The position numbers and the translations under genes were made by a program. A DNA stretch of 55,049 bases. Origin: CAZGAH01 sp964523295 (GTDB lineage Bacteria; Desulfobacterota; Desulfovibrionia; Desulfovibrionales; Desulfovibrionaceae). Shown here piece after piece: positions 43,573 to 52,836 of this stretch (position 1 is the first letter of the stretch; each line of letters opens with the position of its first letter). Under the pieces are notes generated by a model, which was not told the origin of the DNA, did no database searches, and saw only the letters and a list, made by a program, of their open reading frames with translations. The stretch covers positions 1 through 55,049 of the forward strand of contig CAZGAH010000021.1 in the NCBI GenBank assembly GCA_964523295.1. The letters run 5' to 3'.

Positions 43573-44322
43573 ATGGATTGCGCACCGTTCCTGTACGCCG
43601 ACGAAGCCTTGCCGCGGGCCATACTTTTCGATTTCGACGGCACGCTGGCCAGTCTGACCATCGACTTCGCGGCCATGCGCGACGAGATCGCCGCATTGGC
43701 TCTCGAGTACGCAGGCATCACCGCTGCGCCAGCCGGCCAGCCGGTCCTGGAGTGGATCGCCGACCTGGCCGCGGGGCTGAGCGCAAGCCCCGGACAGGGC
43801 GCTGCCGCGGCCGGACGCTTCCGAGCCCTGTGCCTCGAGCGCATCGAACGCATCGAGCTGGAGGCCGCGCAACAGGGGCAATTGTTCGATTTTACGAGGG
43901 AGCTGTTGCGGTCATTGCGCCGGGCCGGCTCGCGCATCGCCGTGGTCACGCGCAACTGCCGGGCGGCCGTGTCGACCGTCTTTCCCGACATCGACGCGTA
44001 TTGCGACTGTCTGCTCCCCCGGGAGGACGTGAGCCGGGTCAAACCCCACCCGGAGCATCTGTTGCAGGCGCTGGCCGCGCTCGGGTGCGAGCCGGCCGCG
44101 TCGTTGATGGTCGGCGACCATCCGCTGGACATCCGCACCGGTCGCAACGCAGGCACCAGAACCGCCGCCGTCGCCAGCGGAAGGATCGGCCTGGAGGAAC
44201 TCCGGAGCTGCAATCCCGACTACCTGGCGCGCGACTGCGGCGAGCTTTTCGCCAGAATCACCAGGCCGGCCTCGGGGGAGAAACAAAACAGCCCCCGGCC
44301 AGGCATTCTGGCCGAGGGCTGA
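43573..44322 (+). CDS. HAD-family phosphatase, phosphoglycolate phosphatase-like
   Basis: A 249-residue HAD hydrolase. Motif I is RAILFDFDGTLASLTIDFAA (nucleophile aspartate), motif II is IAVVTRNCRAAVSTVF, motif III lysine lies in SRVKPHPEHLLQALAALG, and motif IV is SLMVGDHPLDIRTGRNAGTR. The cap region follows motif I. The protein resembles Gph/pyrophosphatase PpaX-type enzymes. Substrate cannot be decided from the sequence. The last 11 codons are part of a strong hairpin, so the gene and its terminator share bases. It converges with transketolase. Confidence 0.88.
   Translation: MDCAPFLYADEALPRAILFDFDGTLASLTIDFAAMRDEIAALALEYAGITAAPAGQPVLEWIADLAAGLSASPGQGAAAAGRFRALCLERIERIELEAAQQGQLFDFTRELLRSLRRAGSRIAVVTRNCRAAVSTVFPDIDAYCDCLLPREDVSRVKPHPEHLLQALAALGCEPAASLMVGDHPLDIRTGRNAGTRTAAVASGRIGLEELRSCNPDYLARDCGELFARITRPASGEKQNSPRPGILAEG
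44289..44321. terminator. Terminator overlapping the end of the HAD gene
   Basis: CAGCCC and CGGCCAG (44289-44302) pair with CTGGCCG and GGGCTG (44308-44321) with one C-A mismatch and the loop GCATT. The stop codon of the HAD gene is in the second arm. It lies between converging genes and probably stops transcription from both sides. Confidence 0.65.
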
Positions 44323-44375
44323 GCGTTGTCACGGAGCGAGCGAACGCCGGTCGCGCACCCGCACGGCTGAGCCGC

Positions 44376-46388
44376 TCAATCGTGGCTGGCGGCAGCCAGG
44401 GATTCTTCGGCCAACGCGCAAACCGCCTCGACCGAAAAACCGAAACGCGCAAAGAGTCGGGCGCCGGGCGCCGAAAGGCCGAAGCGGTCCAGTCCGGCGA
44501 TACGGCCCCAGGGGCCGGCGTAGCCCTGCCAGCCCGCGCTGCTTCCTGCCTCGACGACCACGCGCGCGCGCACCGTCGGCGGGAGCGTCGCCTGCCGGTA
44601 TTCCAGGCTTTGCGCCTCGAAGGCGCTCACGCAGGGCATTGACACCACGCGTACGCGCCGGCCCTGTTCTGCCAGGCGCCTGGCGGCCTCGACCGCCAGT
44701 CCGGTTTCGGAGCCCGTGGCGATGAGCAGCAGTTCCGGCAGCCCTTCGCAATCCTGGACCACGTAGCCTCCGCGTCGGATGGTTTTCGGATCGACGCGCT
44801 CGTGCGGCAGCGCCGGCAGCTTCTGGCGCGAAAGAAGCAGCGCTGTCGGACCATCGCGCCGTTCGAGTGCGCTCTCCCAGGCCGCGACGGTTTCCGGCAG
44901 ATCGGCCGGGCGCCAGACATCCAGGCCGGGGATAAGGCGCAGCGACGCGGCATGTTCGATGGGCTGATGCGTCGGCCCGTCTTCGCCCACGCCGATGGAG
45001 TCGTGCGTGAGCACGAACGCGACGCGCAGGTTCATGAGCGCGGCCATGCGTATGCCATTGCGGGCGTAGTCCGAGAAAACGAGAAAGGTGCCGCCGAAGG
45101 GAATGAAACCGCCGTGCAGCGCCAGGCCGTTCATGATCGCGGCCATGCCGAATTCACGCACGCCGTAATAAATATATCTGGCATCCCACTGCTGCGGGGT
45201 CAGCGGAGTGGCGTCCTTCCAGAGCGTTCCGTTGGAACCGGTGAGATCGGCCGAGCCGCCGAGCATTTCGGGGAGCAGGGGGGCAAAGGTGTTGATGACG
45301 GCCTGGGAGGTTTTGCGCGTGGCCTCGGGCGAAGCCTGCTGCATGGCGTCCTCGATACAGGTCCTGGCCAGCGAGGCGTAGCCGTCGGGCAGATCGCCGG
45401 CCATGCGTCGCGTAAATTCCGCCGCCATATCCGGAAAGGTATTCCGGTAGGCCTCGAAACTTTCCTCCCAGGCCTGGCGCAGTGCCTGTCCCCGCTCCCG
45501 GGCATCCCAGGCCTGGGCGATGTCGTCGGGAATCGTAAAGGGAGGATGCGGCCAGCCGAGGTTTTCGCGCACGGCGGCGATTTCGCTCTCTCCCAGCGGG
45601 GAGCCGTGACAACCGGACTGGTTGCAGAGATTGGGTGCCCCGTAGCCGATAATGGTCTTGCAGCAGATGAGGCTGGGCTTGTCCGCAACGGCGCGGGCCT
45701 CCCGAACGGCCTGGGCGATGAGGTCGGGGTCGTGGCCGTCCACAGCGCGCTGCACGTGCCAGCCATAGGCTTCGAAACGCTTGGGCGTGTCGTCGGTGAA
45801 CCATCCGGAGACGTTTCCGTCAATGGAAATGCCGTTGTCGTCGTAGAACACGATGAGCTTGCCCAGGCCGAGCGTGCCCGCCAGCGAGCAGACCTCGTGG
45901 GAGATGCCTTCCATGAGGCAGCCATCGCCGGCAAAGGCGTAGGTCGTGTGATTGACGATGGTGAACCCGGGCCGGTTGAAGCGGGCGGCCAGGATTTTTT
46001 CGGCCATGGCCATACCCACGGCGTTGGCCAGACCCTGACCGAGCGGCCCGGTGGTGGTTTCGACCCCGGGCGCATGGCCGCGTTCCGGGTGCCCCGGCGT
46101 TTTCGCGTCGAGCTGACGGAAATTTCTGATGTCGTCGAGGCTGAGCGCATAGCCGCTGAGATGGAGCACGGAATACAGCAGCATGGAGGCATGGCCGTTG
46201 GAAAGCACGAAACGGTCGCGATCAGGCCAGTCCGGTCGGGTGGGATCGTGACGCAAAAACTCGTTCCACAGGACCTGGGCCATGTCGGCCATGCCCATGG
46301 GGGCGCCAGGATGTCCCGACTTCGCCTGCTGGACTGCGTCGATGCTCAGGAACCGGATTGCATTGGCCATTTCTTTGCGCGTGGGCAT
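44376..46388 (-). CDS. tkt: Transketolase
   Basis: The 670-residue thiamine-diphosphate enzyme of the pentose phosphate pathway. The N-terminal RFLSIDAVQQAKSGHPGAPM, the thiamine-binding GDGCLMEGISHEVCSLAGTL with the downstream N-N-G-I-S motif in VFYDDNGISIDG, and the central GPLGQGLANAVGMAMAEKIL are diagnostic. The transketolase pyrimidine domain has FVLTHDSIGVGEDGPTHQPI. The C-terminal domain ends with the usual segment around GWQGYAGPWGRIAGLDRFG. The ATG at 46388 is chosen because GGAGGAG lies just before it; a longer frame exists but is not expected. No transaldolase or epimerase is adjacent. Confidence 0.96.
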   Translation of the reverse strand: MPTRKEMANAIRFLSIDAVQQAKSGHPGAPMGMADMAQVLWNEFLRHDPTRPDWPDRDRFVLSNGHASMLLYSVLHLSGYALSLDDIRNFRQLDAKTPGHPERGHAPGVETTTGPLGQGLANAVGMAMAEKILAARFNRPGFTIVNHTTYAFAGDGCLMEGISHEVCSLAGTLGLGKLIVFYDDNGISIDGNVSGWFTDDTPKRFEAYGWHVQRAVDGHDPDLIAQAVREARAVADKPSLICCKTIIGYGAPNLCNQSGCHGSPLGESEIAAVRENLGWPHPPFTIPDDIAQAWDARERGQALRQAWEESFEAYRNTFPDMAAEFTRRMAGDLPDGYASLARTCIEDAMQQASPEATRKTSQAVINTFAPLLPEMLGGSADLTGSNGTLWKDATPLTPQQWDARYIYYGVREFGMAAIMNGLALHGGFIPFGGTFLVFSDYARNGIRMAALMNLRVAFVLTHDSIGVGEDGPTHQPIEHAASLRLIPGLDVWRPADLPETVAAWESALERRDGPTALLLSRQKLPALPHERVDPKTIRRGGYVVQDCEGLPELLLIATGSETGLAVEAARRLAEQGRRVRVVSMPCVSAFEAQSLEYRQATLPPTVRARVVVEAGSSAGWQGYAGPWGRIAGLDRFGLSAPGARLFARFGFSVEAVCALAEESLAAASHD

Positions 46389-46669
46389 GATCTCCTCCGG
46401 AGATGGCGGATTGGGTACAGACGCTTTTCTGCCGTGGTTCCGGCCACGGCCAGCGCAATGCCCTGGCCAGGATTCGCCGGGTTGCGCGCAGTCGTCATAA
46501 ACACAATTTTCACGCTTGCCAATCACGAAAATAGCGAATCCGACCGGCCTTCAGTTGCCGGACAAATGCCGGGCGGCGCCTTGTGCAGAACCCTCGACTT
46601 TGCTACACTTTTTCAGGGTGGCGCAGGCAACGGAAGCCGCGCGTGCGCCGCTTCCAACGGAGAGCGCCA
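46389..46669. other. Divergent region between tkt and the transporter trio
   Basis: This 281-base spacer should hold the promoters of tkt and the binding-protein operon. No clear box pair was identified. Confidence 0.35.
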
Positions 46670-47548
46670 TTGTATAATGCCTTGCGCCGTGCCTTGCTTC
46701 CCCTGCTGCTGAGCTGGAGTCTGCTGTGCGTCGAGGTATCGGCTTCGGGCCTCATGCCCGGCCTGCAGGACATCCGGGACCGGGGCCGACTGGTGGTGGC
46801 CATGCATTCCGCCGATGTCGCCCCTTTTTTTTACCGCGACGAGACCGGCGAGCTGCAGGGCATCGACGTCGACATCGCAAGGGCCATTGCCGCGAGCCTG
46901 GGCGTCGTGGTCGAGTTCGACCGCAGTGCGGGCAGTTTCGACGAGGTGATCGAGCGCGTGGTCCTGCGCCGGGCGGACCTCGGCATTTCCATGCTCAGTG
47001 TGACGTCGGAACGGGCGCAACGCGTGCTCTTCAGCACGCCGTACGCGCGTATCCGGCGGGCAGTGCTTGTCCGGCGGCTGTTTCTTGCGCGCCAGTACCG
47101 CCTTTCGCCCGAGCAGGCCCTGAAACAGGCGAAGCGCCTCGGCGTTCAAACGGGCACGTCCTATGATGACGAGGTAATCCGTTTTTTTCCCGGGGTGGCA
47201 TTGGCGCCGCTCGAATCGCTCGCGGATATGGAGACGGCGCTCCGTACTGATGCAATCGACGCCCTGTTCGCCTCGGAGGTCACATGCCAGCGCGTGCTGC
47301 ACGACATGCCCGGCTTGCAGTTCACGCACCGCCTGGTGTTGCTCCCGGGCCAGACCGACGCGTTTGCCTGTGCCGTGCCCTGGCAGGAGGTGTTCATGTG
47401 GAAGTGGCTCAACGCCTGTCTCGGTTTGCTCGCCGCGCCCGTCATTCCAGGCGGTGTTCTCCGGCCGGCGTCGCCCGAAACGCAAGTCCGCGGCCTTGAC
47501 CTGCGTCTGTTCAACCGGCAGCCGACAGCGGGAGATTACCGGCCATGA
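46670..47548 (+). CDS. Periplasmic solute-binding protein, family 3, coupled to a symporter
   Basis: A 292-residue binding protein of the type used by polar amino acid ABC transporters. A signal peptide (RRALLPLLLSWSLLCVEVSA) is followed by the ligand-binding pattern IRDRGRLVVAMHSADVAPFF, TGELQGIDVDIARAIAASLG, VVLRRADLGISMLSVTSERA with VLFSTPYARIR, and SYDDEVIRFFPGVALAPLES. The start is probably TTG at 46670 with GGAGAG upstream, because no ATG lies in the right place. It overlaps the symporter gene by four bases. No ABC permease or ATPase is present, so it is likely to serve the neighbouring secondary transporter. Confidence 0.85.
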   Translation: MYNALRRALLPLLLSWSLLCVEVSASGLMPGLQDIRDRGRLVVAMHSADVAPFFYRDETGELQGIDVDIARAIAASLGVVVEFDRSAGSFDEVIERVVLRRADLGISMLSVTSERAQRVLFSTPYARIRRAVLVRRLFLARQYRLSPEQALKQAKRLGVQTGTSYDDEVIRFFPGVALAPLESLADMETALRTDAIDALFASEVTCQRVLHDMPGLQFTHRLVLLPGQTDAFACAVPWQEVFMWKWLNACLGLLAAPVIPGGVLRPASPETQVRGLDLRLFNRQPTAGDYRP

Positions 47549-48810
47549 CCGCGAACGCCCTGCCGCCGCGTTGGCAGCGGATGCTGCGCAGCCCGTGGGC
47601 GATTATCGCCGGCATCGTGCTGGGCGGGCTGTTCGGCCTGGCCTTGCCGCAGGGCGGTTCCTTCGTCTCCCCCCTGGCACGTATCTATCTTGGCCTGCTG
47701 CGTATGTGCATTCTGCCCATCATGGTCACGGCCATCGTCTCCGGGCTGGGGCGTCTGGTGCGCACGCCCGGGGCCACGAGCGCCCTGCGCCGGCTGGCGC
47801 TGACCGTCGTGATCGGGGCGCTGACCGCCTCTGCGATCGGTCTTGCTGCCGGCCTGCTGTTCGCGCCGGGTGCTGCGGTCAGTGAGCAGAGTCGGGCCAG
47901 CCTGGGGAGGATGCTGCATCAGGCCGACCAGATGGAAACGCCGCAAGCCGGCAAGGCCGCGCGCAATGCCTCAGATTTTTTCGTCAGCATGGTGCCGGAA
48001 AATATCTTCGCGGCCCTGTCGCAGGGGCACAGCCTGCAGATTCTTATTTTCTCGCTGCTGCTCGGCGTGGCGCTGGGCATGGTGAAGCTTCCGGCCGCGG
48101 GGATGATGCTCGAACTCCTCGACTCGCTCTGCGAGGCATTCAAGAAGATTATCGCCTGGTTTATGTACGCCCTGCCGCTCGGCCTGTTCTGCATTTTCGC
48201 CGACTTCGTCTCCAGCACCGGGCTGGGCATTTTCGAAACCCTGGGGCGCTTCATTCTGGCCTTCATCTGCGGCTGCAGCGTCATCTTCGCCGTCAATCTC
48301 GTCGTGATCTGGCAGCGCACCCGCCAGTCATTGCCCCGGATCGTCGCCGCGCTGCGGGAAACGCTGCTGGTGGCGCTCTCGACGAGCAACGGATTCATCG
48401 CCATCCCGCCGGCCCTGCGCGAGGCGGAAAAAGGACTCGGGCTCTCGCACGCGGCCGCCAACCTGGTGATTCCGCTCAGCGTGGTCATCAACCGTCAGGG
48501 CGTTGTCCTCGCTTTCAGCCTGACCATCGTCCTGCTGGCCCAGCTCTATGGCGTCACGCTCGGGCCTGAGGCGCTGAGCATGGCCCTGTTTGGCGCCGCA
48601 CTGGCCGGCACGGCGGCCCTGGGCAGACTGGGCATCGCCTCCGGCCTGCTCGCCTTCGTGCTCCAGCCGCTCGGCCTGCCGGTTGAAACCGCCTTTATCG
48701 TGCTCGTCTCCGTCGAAGTCCTTTTCGAACCGCTGACAGCCTTGCTTGCCATTTTTCCCGCGGTGACCACGGCTGCGGTCATCGACGCAGGACCAGGAAA
48801 ACAGCCATGA
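47545..48810 (+). CDS. SDF-fold (DAACS family) cation:solute symporter, divergent binding site
   Basis: A 421-residue membrane protein of the glutamate/dicarboxylate:cation symporter family. The scaffold is clear: ARIYLGLLRMCILPIMVTAI, SMVPENIFAALSQGHSLQIL and IFSLLLGVALGMVKL follow the family closely. Several expected signatures are changed, however. The serine-rich HP1 tip is TSNGFIAIPPALREAE, the N-M-D-G-T motif of helix 7 is replaced by N-R-Q-G-V in LSVVINRQGVVLAF, and the helix 8 segment SVEVLFEPLTALLAI lacks the usual D-x-x-R-T-x-x-N residues. The gene overlaps both flanking binding-protein genes by four bases. Substrate unknown. Family membership is firm; the loss of the binding signature is seen directly. 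Confidence 0.87.
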   Translation: MTANALPPRWQRMLRSPWAIIAGIVLGGLFGLALPQGGSFVSPLARIYLGLLRMCILPIMVTAIVSGLGRLVRTPGATSALRRLALTVVIGALTASAIGLAAGLLFAPGAAVSEQSRASLGRMLHQADQMETPQAGKAARNASDFFVSMVPENIFAALSQGHSLQILIFSLLLGVALGMVKLPAAGMMLELLDSLCEAFKKIIAWFMYALPLGLFCIFADFVSSTGLGIFETLGRFILAFICGCSVIFAVNLVVIWQRTRQSLPRIVAALRETLLVALSTSNGFIAIPPALREAEKGLGLSHAAANLVIPLSVVINRQGVVLAFSLTIVLLAQLYGVTLGPEALSMALFGAALAGTAALGRLGIASGLLAFVLQPLGLPVETAFIVLVSVEVLFEPLTALLAIFPAVTTAAVIDAGPGKQP

Positions 48811-49634
48811 CTCCCGGCCGCTACAACGTCCTCACCCTCGTCCTCGCGCTCGTGCTGATCGCTCCTTCCGTATCTCCGGCAGCCGACGACGAATATCCCC
48901 CTTCAATCCGGCGTATCAAGGAACGCGGGAAGCTCGTGGTGCTCTGCCTCGATGAGGATTCCTTCCCTGTGGTCATGACCGACGCGCTCGGCAAACGCCG
49001 GGGCCTGGACATCGACCTCGGCAAACAGATCGCAGAGGCCCTCGGCGTGGACGTCGTTTTCGACTCCAGTACGCCCTCGACCAGCCAGATGATCCAACGC
49101 CTTCTCCTCGGCGAGGGGGATATCGCCATGGGCCTGGGCATCACCCCGCAACGCGCGCAGAAGGTGCTTTTTTCCAAGCCCTACATCGTCGAACACTTCG
49201 CCCTGCTCGTCAACCGGCTGGTCCTGGCCAGACTGAAGAGCAACGACGCCGCAGAGACGCTGAAAGCCGGCCTGGGAGACATCGTTTGCAGGGAAGACAC
49301 CATCTTCGAGACCTTCGCCCGCCGCGTTTTCCCGGCCGCAACGCTGCACACCACGGGAAAAACTTCGGAGGCGTATGAGCGACTGCTGGCAGGCCAGGCC
49401 CTGGCCATGCCGCTCGACGAACTCGAGGCCGCCTGTTACCTGTGGCAGCATCCGGGAGATGTACTCACGCTCTTGCTGCAACCCTTGCCCGAACATCCGC
49501 TGCTCGCCGGCATCGCCGTGGCGCCGGACAATCTGCATCTGGCCGCCTGGCTGGATGTCCTGCTCGAAACCTCAGGGCATGACCCGAGCCCGGACGCGAT
49601 CAACGACCGCTACCTTCCGGACTGGAAGCGCTGA
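48807..49634 (+). CDS. Second periplasmic solute-binding protein, family 3
   Basis: A 275-residue binding protein with a signal peptide (YNVLTLVLALVLIAPSVSPA). Its core follows the same order as the first protein of the trio: IRRIKERGKLVVLCLDEDSF, GKRRGLDIDLGKQIAEALGV, GEGDIAMGLGITPQRAQKVL and FSKPYIVEHFALLVNRLVLA. It is distinct in sequence from the first, so the two may bind different ligands or the same ligand in different ways. It overlaps the symporter gene by four bases. No further transporter subunit follows. The product likely acts in the periplasm with the symporter. Confidence 0.85.
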   Translation: MTPGRYNVLTLVLALVLIAPSVSPAADDEYPPSIRRIKERGKLVVLCLDEDSFPVVMTDALGKRRGLDIDLGKQIAEALGVDVVFDSSTPSTSQMIQRLLLGEGDIAMGLGITPQRAQKVLFSKPYIVEHFALLVNRLVLARLKSNDAAETLKAGLGDIVCREDTIFETFARRVFPAATLHTTGKTSEAYERLLAGQALAMPLDELEAACYLWQHPGDVLTLLLQPLPEHPLLAGIAVAPDNLHLAAWLDVLLETSGHDPSPDAINDRYLPDWKR

Positions 49635-49761
49635 AACGGCGCCGGGATTTCTAACGCGGGTACGAAGCACATGATCACGCCCAGGTCCACCGGTTTAACT
49701 TGCAAAACTTCTCCCTCAAGCGCATAGTTGGTATATCCTTCAATGTCGTGACGAGGAAAGA

Positions 49762-52700
49762 ATGGTCAGGAAGAAAGATCGGCCTGTTGCCAGGCCCTTG
49801 CAGCCGGCCGCCCCGCAGGTGGTTGCAGACGAGGCGGAAAGCACCGGTACGTCCGCGGCGTCGCTGGATACGTCGTTTCGGGACAAGGGGAAGACGCTCA
49901 CGCTGTTGGTGGGCGTCGGCGCCTCCGCCGGGGGGCTGGACGCCATCAGCACTTTTCTGGACGCCCTGGATGAGGACCTGGGTTGTGCCTATTTCATTGT
50001 GCAGCATCAGGCGGACACGGCGGCTAAGGACACCTTCAGCTCGCTGTTGGGCAAGCACAGCCGTCACCCGACCAGAGTTGCGGAAGACGGGATGGACGTG
50101 CGCCCCGACACCGTGTACGTGGCCCCTCCCGGCATGTTCATGGCCATATTCAACCACAAAATCCTGCTCCAGAAGCGCGAGGCGGGGCATGGCATGGCCA
50201 TCGACCACTTCCTGCGCAGCCTGTCTCAGGAGGCAGGGCGTCAGGCCGTGGCGGTCATTCTTTCCGGTTCCAACTCGGACGGCACCCTTGGCGCCCGCGC
50301 TGTGCGGGCGCAAGGCGGGCTGGTGCTGGTTCAGGACCCGGCGGCTGCCGCCTTCGATGTCATGCCCAGGAGCGTGGTGGACAACGGCCTGGCCGATCTG
50401 GTGCTGACGCCGGACGCCATGGCCGGACACATTGCCGCTCATGCCAGGCGCCTGCGCCTGCCTCCGGCGGACCTGTCTGTCGTGTCCGAGATCAGCCCTT
50501 CCACGGATCGGGACAAATTGCTGATGCTGCTCAGAAACAGGAGCGGGCACAATTTTGTCCTGTACAAGGACAGTACGGTAAACCGCCGGATCCGGCGCCG
50601 GATGGACGTTCATCGCATGGACCGGCTGACGGACTACCTGGAATTCGTCCGAGCCGACAGCGCCGAGTCCACGGCCCTGTTCAAGGACCTGCTCATCGGC
50701 GTGACCAGCTTTTTCCGGGACCCTGAAGCCTTTAACGAACTCACACGTCTGCTCAAGGAAGAGTACCTGCCCGCTCTCGGGCGGCAGACCTTTCGCGCCT
50801 GGGTCCCTGGTTGCGCCACAGGCGAGGAGGCCTATACCCTGGCCATCATTCTGCGCGAACTCCTGGAGGCGCTGGCGCTGAACCTGGAGATTACCATCTA
50901 CGCCACCGACCTGGACGCCGATGCCATCGAACGTGCCAGGGCCGGGTTATATCCGGAAAACATCGTGGCAGATATGAGTCGGGAGCGTAGCGCCAGGTTC
51001 TTCTACAAAAAGGGCGGGGTGCTGCAGGTCAGGAGCGACATCCGGGACATGGTGGTCTTTGCCGTACAGAACGTGATCCAGGACCCGCCATTCTCGAATC
51101 TTGATCTGGTGAGCTGTCGCAACCTGCTGATGTACCTGAAGCCTTTGGCCCAGGAAAAAGTGCTGGCCCAGTTCCAGTACGCCCTGCGCCCCAATGGCCT
51201 GCTTCTGCTCGGATCGTCGGAAAGCGTCTCCTGTCGGAGTGCTTCGTTTGTAGAAAAGTCGAAAAAACATCGCCTGTATGTCCGCGGCTTCGGCCCGCTC
51301 CGGCCATCGCCTTCGGGGCTGACATCCGGCACCGGCCAGCCGCTCGATGACCTGCCCCCTCCCTTTTCAGGGCCTGCCCGGACCAAAACTGGCCCGGGAC
51401 TCAGACACCTGGCGGAGCGAACCTTGCTAGGCGCCTGCTGCCCCCCGGCGGTGCTGGTGACGCAGGCCGGCGACATTGTGTTTTTTCACGGTCGCACGGG
51501 GACGTACCTGGAGCCCAACGAGGGTTTGCCCTCCGCCAACCTGTTGGACATGGCCCGCGAAGGCTTGCGTTTCGAACTCTCCACCGGCCTTGCCGCGGCC
51601 TTTTCCCGGGACCAGGAACAGGTGCGCCGCAACGTCAAGGTCAAGGCCAACGGGCATGAACTCTTCGTCGATATCCATGTCAAGCCGGTGCATGTGCATG
51701 AGTTGGACCAATCCTGCTGCGTGGTGTCCTTTGTGGAAGTGGCTGGGCACTGCGAGAGTGCAGGGGGGGAGGCGGTCACGGCGCAGGACGATCCCGCCGG
51801 ACTGCGTATCAGGGAGCTGAGCGATTTGCTGCATCACACCCGTGAGGACATGCAGTCTGTCATCGAGGAGTATGAGGCTGCCAACGAGGAGCTTAAAAGC
51901 TCCAACGAGGAGTTGCAGAGCACCAACGAGGAACTCAAAAGCACCAACGAAGAGCTGGAAACGGCCAAGGAGGAGCTGCAGTCCATCAACGAAGAGCAGA
52001 CCACGCTCAATGCCGAACTCCAGAGCAAAAACGAGGAGCTGGCTCACATCTCCGACGATATGACCAACCTGCTCACCAGCACGCGCATCGCCACGCTTTT
52101 CCTGGACATCAGCCTGCGTATCAAGCGCTATACTCCGGCGATGAGCAGCATTATGGGTCTGCGTGATTCGGACATCAATCGCCCCGTGGGCGAAATCAAC
52201 GTGCACCTGCAGTATGATCAGTTGGAGGCCGACGTCTCTCAGGTGCTCCAGGACCTCAACACCCTGACGAAAGAAATTCGAGGACGCCAGGGGGACTGGT
52301 ACCAGATGCGTATCAACCCCTACCGCACGCTGAATCACGTTATCGTGGGCGTGGTGGTGACCTTCAACGACATCACGCAACTTAAGCGGAGCGAACTGGA
52401 GGCCCAGATGGCCAGCACGCTGGCCGAGTCGGTGATCAACATCGTGCAGGAGCCGCTGCTGGTGCTGGATCAGGATCTGCTGGCCCTCTCGGCCAACCAC
52501 GCCTTTTACGAATCCTTTTCGACTCCATCCCCCCAAAGCCTGGTAGGCCAGCATTTCTTTGCCCTGGATCAGGGCCGTTGGGACAGTCCGGCATTGCGGG
52601 AGCTTTTGGACAAGTCCCTGGCAGGGGGACCCGCCGATCACGCAGTGAACATCGAACCGCAGCCGCCTTTCCCAGGCGCCCCCGCGGTGCGCGTCCGCGT

Positions 52701-52776
52701 GAAAACCATCCGCGATGAAGGCAGTCGTCTGTCACTGCTGCTGATGTTTTCTACGAACACGCGTACAGGGCACTGA
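49762..52776 (+). CDS. CheB-CheR fusion with coiled coil and PAS domains
   Basis: A 1004-residue protein. Residues about 45-235 are a CheB-type methylesterase: VGVGASAGGLDAIS (nucleophile serine), VQHQADTAA (histidine) and VILSGSNSDGTLGARAVRAQ (aspartate). Residues about 250-520 are a CheR-type methyltransferase: FRAWVPGCATGEEAYTLAII with the SAM site and DLVSCRNLLMYLKPLAQEK. A long E-L-x-S-x-N-E repeat forms a coiled coil (about 686-770), and two PAS-like domains follow. Such proteins link methylation chemistry to histidine kinase control, often for motility or envelope stress; it has no adjacent receptor gene. It is followed after 60 bases by a hybrid kinase. The start has AGGAAAG upstream. 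Confidence 0.9.
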   Translation: MVRKKDRPVARPLQPAAPQVVADEAESTGTSAASLDTSFRDKGKTLTLLVGVGASAGGLDAISTFLDALDEDLGCAYFIVQHQADTAAKDTFSSLLGKHSRHPTRVAEDGMDVRPDTVYVAPPGMFMAIFNHKILLQKREAGHGMAIDHFLRSLSQEAGRQAVAVILSGSNSDGTLGARAVRAQGGLVLVQDPAAAAFDVMPRSVVDNGLADLVLTPDAMAGHIAAHARRLRLPPADLSVVSEISPSTDRDKLLMLLRNRSGHNFVLYKDSTVNRRIRRRMDVHRMDRLTDYLEFVRADSAESTALFKDLLIGVTSFFRDPEAFNELTRLLKEEYLPALGRQTFRAWVPGCATGEEAYTLAIILRELLEALALNLEITIYATDLDADAIERARAGLYPENIVADMSRERSARFFYKKGGVLQVRSDIRDMVVFAVQNVIQDPPFSNLDLVSCRNLLMYLKPLAQEKVLAQFQYALRPNGLLLLGSSESVSCRSASFVEKSKKHRLYVRGFGPLRPSPSGLTSGTGQPLDDLPPPFSGPARTKTGPGLRHLAERTLLGACCPPAVLVTQAGDIVFFHGRTGTYLEPNEGLPSANLLDMAREGLRFELSTGLAAAFSRDQEQVRRNVKVKANGHELFVDIHVKPVHVHELDQSCCVVSFVEVAGHCESAGGEAVTAQDDPAGLRIRELSDLLHHTREDMQSVIEEYEAANEELKSSNEELQSTNEELKSTNEELETAKEELQSINEEQTTLNAELQSKNEELAHISDDMTNLLTSTRIATLFLDISLRIKRYTPAMSSIMGLRDSDINRPVGEINVHLQYDQLEADVSQVLQDLNTLTKEIRGRQGDWYQMRINPYRTLNHVIVGVVVTFNDITQLKRSELEAQMASTLAESVINIVQEPLLVLDQDLLALSANHAFYESFSTPSPQSLVGQHFFALDQGRWDSPALRELLDKSLAGGPADHAVNIEPQPPFPGAPAVRVRVKTIRDEGSRLSLLLMFSTNTRTGH

Positions 52777-52836
52777 ACGCCCGGGCCAGGCGAATCAGCC
52801 CCCTGGCGATTGGGTCTGTAGAGAAGGAGAACCGGT

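Noticed and set aside
44802..46712. Open frame of 636 codons on the plus strand
   Set aside because: Antisense of transketolase.
51883..52030. Tandem DNA repeat of about 21 bases
   Set aside because: It encodes the E-L-x-S-x-N-E coiled coil of the CheB-CheR protein and is not a CRISPR or satellite array.
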